Assembly: GCA_037440525.1 (NCBI GenBank)
Contig: JBBITW010000145.1
Location: 1 to 8,824 of the forward strand
Source of the DNA: JBBITW01 sp037440525
GTDB lineage: Bacteria; Desulfobacterota; BSN033; UBA1163
DNA length: 8,824 nt
Reading direction: 5' to 3'
The notes under the pieces are model-generated. The model was not told the DNA's origin and did no database searches. It saw only the letters and a list, made by a program, of their open reading frames with translations. Shown in pieces: positions 6,147 through 8,824 of the stretch. The translations under genes were made by a program, and so were the position numbers. Within the stretch, counting starts at the first letter, position 1; every line of letters begins with the position of its first letter.

Positions 6147-6957
6147 TGCCGAGTATCCTCTTTCTATCTTCTTCTGAGAGTCCTGATTCTTCGAGCTCTC
6201 GGAAATATCTCTCGGGCCTAATCAATGGATAATCCGATCCAAAAAGGATTCTCTCAACTCCAACAATCTGACTCACAATCGAATATATCCTTTTGGAATA
6301 AATAAAAGGAGAGGCGGCGGTATCATAAAAGACATTTGTCATCTCTCTTGATACCTCGGGCATCAATTCATAAAAAACAAGTCCCCCTCCCCAATGTGCC
6401 AGGATAATTGGGAGTTTTGGAAATTTGAGAATAAATTTATAAAAGGTTTCAATGGATGTCCTTCCCTTTCCTGGATAATGATGACCGATAATTTCATTTG
6501 TATGTAAAAGAATTGGTATTCTTCGCATTTCCATCTCCTCAAGAACAGGCTTCATCCCATCAATATCCTTGAGTGTCATCCTCTTATTATAAAAACCAAC
6601 CTCCCCAACACCTTTTGCACCTTCCTTAAATGCTCTATCCAGTTCATTCAATGACCAGTCAGGGGAAGAAAATTGAAGTGAAATAAATGGGATCACCCGA
6701 TTAGGATAATAGGAGGCTGATTCCAATATATATCTATTATGAAGAGAGCAGAGCTCTGATTTTTCCCACGGAAATCCACATATGACTGATCTTTCAATTC
6801 CTGTCTCATCCATTGATGATATAAGCTCCTCAATACCTATCATTTTGGCTTTTATATCTTTATAAATAGATGAGAATCCTGCATCCTCCCTGCAGAAATC
6901 TTCTCTATTCTTTCTTATCTGATCAGGAAATATATGTGTATGGCAATCGATAATCAT
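6121..6957 (-). CDS. Metal-dependent amidohydrolase (Amidohydro_2), second copy
   Basis: This is a 278-residue TIM-barrel amidohydrolase. Metal residues are visible: Asp4-x-His6-x-His8, Glu119 in GVGEVGF, His152 in LLHTNE, His188 in AHWGGG and Asp242 in LFGSDYPL. The spacings His152 to His188 (36) and His188 to Asp242 (54) equal those of the amidohydrolase at 2399-3211. The two are therefore related, but the residue near the fourth strand is Glu here and Lys there. It is the last gene of the leftward operon, 48 bp after the YciO-like gene. Only a poor purine-rich sequence precedes its start, and the HTH motif near the N-terminus leaves little room for another start. The substrate is unknown. 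Its 3' end overlaps the thioesterase tail-to-tail. Confidence 0.88.
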   Translation of the reverse strand: MIIDCHTHIFPDQIRKNREDFCREDAGFSSIYKDIKAKMIGIEELISSMDETGIERSVICGFPWEKSELCSLHNRYILESASYYPNRVIPFISLQFSSPDWSLNELDRAFKEGAKGVGEVGFYNKRMTLKDIDGMKPVLEEMEMRRIPILLHTNEIIGHHYPGKGRTSIETFYKFILKFPKLPIILAHWGGGLVFYELMPEVSREMTNVFYDTAASPFIYSKRIYSIVSQIVGVERILFGSDYPLIRPERYFRELEESGLSEEDRKRILGINFSRFFV

Positions 6958-7005
6958 TTTTTAATCTTATTAATGAAAAGAAGATTTAGTGAGGGATTTT
7001 AATTA

Positions 7006-7614
7006 TTATTCGAAAAGGCTCACATCCCCTTTTCCTTTTCGAATCACCCTGGGAGACTCACCGGTTAGATCGACAATGCTTGAATGCTCCGAAACAATCA
7101 CCCCTCCATCAACAACAAGATCAAGCTGCTTTCCAAATCGCTCCTCTATCTCTGAAGGATTATTGTATAGACTTTCATCAGGTTTGTAAACGCTTGTGCT
7201 GATAATGGGATGTTTTAATTCGCGAACAAGACTGAGACAAATTTTATTATCGGGGATCCTGATCCCCACAGTCTTCTGCCTTGTCATCGCAATCTTGGGA
7301 ACAAGTTTTGTTGCCTTGAGGACAAAGGTGTATGGACCAGGAAGCAGGCGTTTCATCATTTTATAAGCATAATTGGAAACATATGCATATTTGCTTATAT
7401 CTTTTAAATCAGAGCATATGAAACTTAATGGTTTATTCCCTTCAATCTTCTTCAATCGGTGAATCTTTCTGATTGCTTCAGGGTTGAAAAGATCACAACC
7501 AACCCCATAAATTGTATCTGTTGGATATCCAATGACTCCTCCCTTCTCAAGGACTTCAACAACCTTCCGAATAAGCCTTAGCTGGGGATTTTTAGGATTA
7601 ATGGAGATAATCAT
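7006..7614 (-). CDS. yciO: YciO/Sua5/YrdC family protein, threonylcarbamoyl-AMP synthase-like
   Basis: This is a 202-residue single-domain protein of the Sua5/YrdC/YciO superfamily. It has the nucleotide-binding segment GGVIGYPTDTIYGVGCD at about 25-41, the PGPYTFVLKAT segment near 92-102, and an STS segment near 139-141. The N-terminal INPKNPQLRLI and C-terminal PRVIRKGKGDVSLFE follow E. coli YciO as I remember it, and there is no C-terminal Sua5 extension. The family makes L-threonylcarbamoyladenylate for tRNA t6A modification. YciO proteins bind RNA or have low TC-AMP synthase activity, so whether this is the cell's functional t6A enzyme is open. Its ATG lies 4 bp after the stop of the NlpC/P60 gene, and its own Shine-Dalgarno (AAAGAGAAAG) is weak, so translational coupling is likely. 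Confidence 0.87.
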   Translation of the reverse strand: MIISINPKNPQLRLIRKVVEVLEKGGVIGYPTDTIYGVGCDLFNPEAIRKIHRLKKIEGNKPLSFICSDLKDISKYAYVSNYAYKMMKRLLPGPYTFVLKATKLVPKIAMTRQKTVGIRIPDNKICLSLVRELKHPIISTSVYKPDESLYNNPSEIEERFGKQLDLVVDGGVIVSEHSSIVDLTGESPRVIRKGKGDVSLFE

Positions 7615-7618
7615 GGCT

Positions 7619-8533
7619 TTAACTTTCTCTTTCCAATTCCTTTACCCGAATACCTTTTAGGAAATATCGTTTGAAATAGGGAGAATTCAGATCATCAATC
7701 CTTACCTCTCTATCACGATATGATGCATGAACAAATTTATTATCTCCTATATAGATACCTACATGTGCATTATTTGCCCTATTGCTTCTGAAAAAAACAA
7801 GGTCCCCTTTCTCCAGCTGGTCCTTTTCAACCTTTTTCCCGAATTTGAATTGTTCCCTTACTGTCCTTGGAAGATCAATATTAAATATTTCATAAATCTT
7901 TTTCACAAAGGCAGAACAATCGATCCCTTTTAATGTAGAACCTCCCAGTTTATAAGGGACTCCTAAAAATGTCTTAACTACTCTGATAAATAGGTTCCTC
8001 TCTTCCTCACTCTTCCACTTCCCAATAGGTTTTGATTCAATTTCCACATCTCCTTCAATCGATAAAACCTCAGAAGACATTTCTGCATCACTTGGAATAT
8101 CCTCTAATTCATCTTCAATATGAATTGATGGTTTATTGAGTAGAAGCCTCTGACCTATTTTTAATGAGGAGGATCGTAGATGGTTAATCCTTTTTATTTC
8201 ATCTACTGATACTCCAACTCTCTTTGAAATACTATATAGATTATCCCCTTTCTTAACAATATAATGCTCTTTCAAAATTTCAATCTTTTTTATCTGTCTC
8301 TCTCCCTGTGCATCCTTAGAAACTGGTATAACTAATACCTGTTTGGGTCTGATCATATTCCCTTCTAAACGGTTTGCTTCCTTTAATGCAATTAAAGAAA
8401 CTCCCAATGATCTTGAAATTGTGTAAAGAGAATCACCTGGCTTTACAATATATTTATTATCCTCAGCCAATCCTTGATGGTGGAAGGAAAAAAGGATAAG
8501 AAGAATAATAAGGATCACCCCCAAAAACCTCAT
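7619..8533 (-). CDS. Secreted LysM-LysM-NlpC/P60 peptidoglycan endopeptidase
   Basis: This 304-residue protein is exported and cuts the peptidoglycan peptide stem. A signal peptide is visible: MR, then a hydrophobic stretch to about residue 17, with probable cleavage after GLA23. There is no lipobox cysteine. Two LysM glycan-binding repeats follow at about 27-70 (YIVKPGDSLYTIS) and 90-133 (YIVKKGDNLYSIS). An acidic linker spans about 136-175. The NlpC/P60 domain covers about 183-298, with nucleophile Cys206 in DCSAF, His257 in HVGIYIG and a third polar residue, probably His269 in FVHAS. GVPYKLGGS precedes the Cys as in active members, so it should be catalytically competent. AGGAGGG (8548-8542) lies eight bases before the ATG. 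It is the first gene of the leftward three-gene operon. Confidence 0.92.
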   Translation of the reverse strand: MRFLGVILIILLILFSFHHQGLAEDNKYIVKPGDSLYTISRSLGVSLIALKEANRLEGNMIRPKQVLVIPVSKDAQGERQIKKIEILKEHYIVKKGDNLYSISKRVGVSVDEIKRINHLRSSSLKIGQRLLLNKPSIHIEDELEDIPSDAEMSSEVLSIEGDVEIESKPIGKWKSEEERNLFIRVVKTFLGVPYKLGGSTLKGIDCSAFVKKIYEIFNIDLPRTVREQFKFGKKVEKDQLEKGDLVFFRSNRANNAHVGIYIGDNKFVHASYRDREVRIDDLNSPYFKRYFLKGIRVKELERES

Positions 8534-8582
8534 GATCTAATCCCTCCTCTCCTCTTTTATTTCACCTTAAAAAATATCTAAA

Positions 8583-8612
8583 ATTTTAACAAATACTTTT
8601 CTAAAAAGTCAA
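8583..8612 (-). promoter_or_regulatory. Sigma70-type promoter for the NlpC/P60 operon
   Basis: On the minus strand TTGACT (8612-8607) and TAAAAT (8588-8583) are separated by 18 bases, with five of six consensus matches each. Transcription would start near 8576, leaving a leader of about 43 nt before the ATG at 8533. The flanking sequence is strongly AT-rich. Confidence 0.65.
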
Positions 8613-8639
8613 CTATTTTGTAAGAGGTGTCATTTAAGT

Positions 8640-8659
8640 ATTAAAAGTGCACTCTTAAT
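8640..8659. promoter_or_regulatory. 20-bp dyad upstream of the NlpC/P60 promoter, candidate operator
   Basis: ATTAAAAGTG is followed directly by CACTCTTAAT. Nine of ten base pairs are symmetric, with the core AGTGCACT. It lies 27 bp before the -35 hexamer, roughly -64 to -83 from the predicted start, a position more typical of an activator site than a repressor site. The binding protein is unknown. Confidence 0.4.
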
Positions 8660-8782
8660 CCTCTTAAAAACCTTCATGGAAGCGGACCGACACCCATATT
8701 ACGGAAAGATAGTCTAATCATTGCCTTCCCCTCTCGCTGGCGCCCCTCACCTTTGGACTTTCCTCACGGGGCTGTGTCGTAA
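8660..8782. other. Non-coding, relatively GC-rich intergenic stretch
   Basis: I see no credible gene here. The longest + strand reading from an ATG (8676) is 13 codons. The stretch is visibly richer in G and C than its neighbours and contains a GCCCC/GGGGC hairpin at 8743-8771. It may be degraded repeat material leading into the palindromic unit that follows. Confidence 0.35.
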
Positions 8783-8790
8783 TGTCATTC

Positions 8791-8820
8791 TATAGATTCC
8801 TCGCTTCGCTCGGAATGACA
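8791..8820. repeat. 30-bp palindromic repeat unit, copy B
   Basis: This unit matches 29 of 30 bases with the unit at 103-132. It is further enclosed by an 8-bp inverted repeat, TGTCATTC at 8783-8790 and GAATGACA at 8813-8820. The window ends four bases later, so any larger element it belongs to is cut off. Confidence 0.7.
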
Positions 8821-8824
8821 CCAC

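Noticed and set aside
8676..8717. A 13-codon reading frame starting ATGGAAGCGGACC
   Set aside because: It is too short, has no ribosome binding site and resembles no known leader peptide.
8660..8782. Minus strand contains GAGGAAAGTCC (8765-8755), like the conserved 5' core of RNase P RNA
   Set aside because: Only 11 bases match. The following bases diverge from the usual GGGC continuation, no second conserved RNase P block follows, and only about 100 bases separate it from the promoter region, too little for rnpB.
103..8820. The two 30-bp repeats as a CRISPR array or as ends of one large transposon
   Set aside because: There are only two units, 8.7 kb apart and in the same orientation. There are no spacers, no cas genes and no transposase between them.

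Overview
This window looks like an AT-rich bacterial chromosome segment from an anaerobe or facultative anaerobe, perhaps an uncultured member of the Desulfobacterota/Nitrospirota sphere. The hints are a cytoplasmic Fe-S molybdo/tungsto-enzyme next to acyl-CoA genes, AGGAGG-type ribosome binding sites, and scattered imperfect palindromes of the 'GATTCCTCGCTnCGCTCGGAATGAC' type that I associate with such genomes. No taxonomic marker is present, so this placement is weak.

Left region (1-4822, + strand). A 145-bp element with 11-bp perfect terminal inverted repeats (37-181) sits directly before a four-gene catabolic-looking run. The genes are an acetylene-hydratase-like bis-MGD oxidoreductase (211-2259), a metal-dependent amidohydrolase (2399-3211), an acyl-CoA dehydrogenase (3220-4347) and a RidA/YjgF enamine/imine deaminase (4424-4822). 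All point the same way. The gene 1/gene 2 gap holds two decayed palindromic repeat units, and the gene 3/gene 4 gap holds a bulged inverted repeat.

Middle region (4846-6957). An inositol-monophosphatase-family phosphatase (minus) and a PaaI-like hotdog thioesterase (plus) are divergent from a shared 107-bp spacer that carries a good sigma70-type promoter for the phosphatase. The thioesterase then runs tail-to-tail, with a 26-bp coding overlap, into a second amidohydrolase on the minus strand.

Right region (6121-8824, minus strand). An apparent operon reads leftward: secreted LysM-LysM-NlpC/P60 peptidoglycan hydrolase (8533-7619), YciO/Sua5-family protein (7614-7006), amidohydrolase (6957-6121). 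A well-formed promoter (8583-8612) and a 20-bp dyad (8640-8659) lie upstream. The window ends in a second copy of the 30-bp palindromic repeat found near its left end.

Working model (inference): the Mo/W enzyme, the two amidohydrolases, acyl-CoA dehydrogenase, RidA and thioesterase look like parts of a degradation route. It would hydrate, hydroxylate or reduce a substrate, cleave or decarboxylate it hydrolytically, oxidise a CoA-thioester, remove a reactive enamine/imine and release an acid from CoA. The substrate cannot be read from the sequence. The Mo/W enzyme lacks the catalytic aspartate of characterised acetylene hydratase, so it probably does something else. I see no CRISPR array, tRNA, rRNA, transposase or phage gene.
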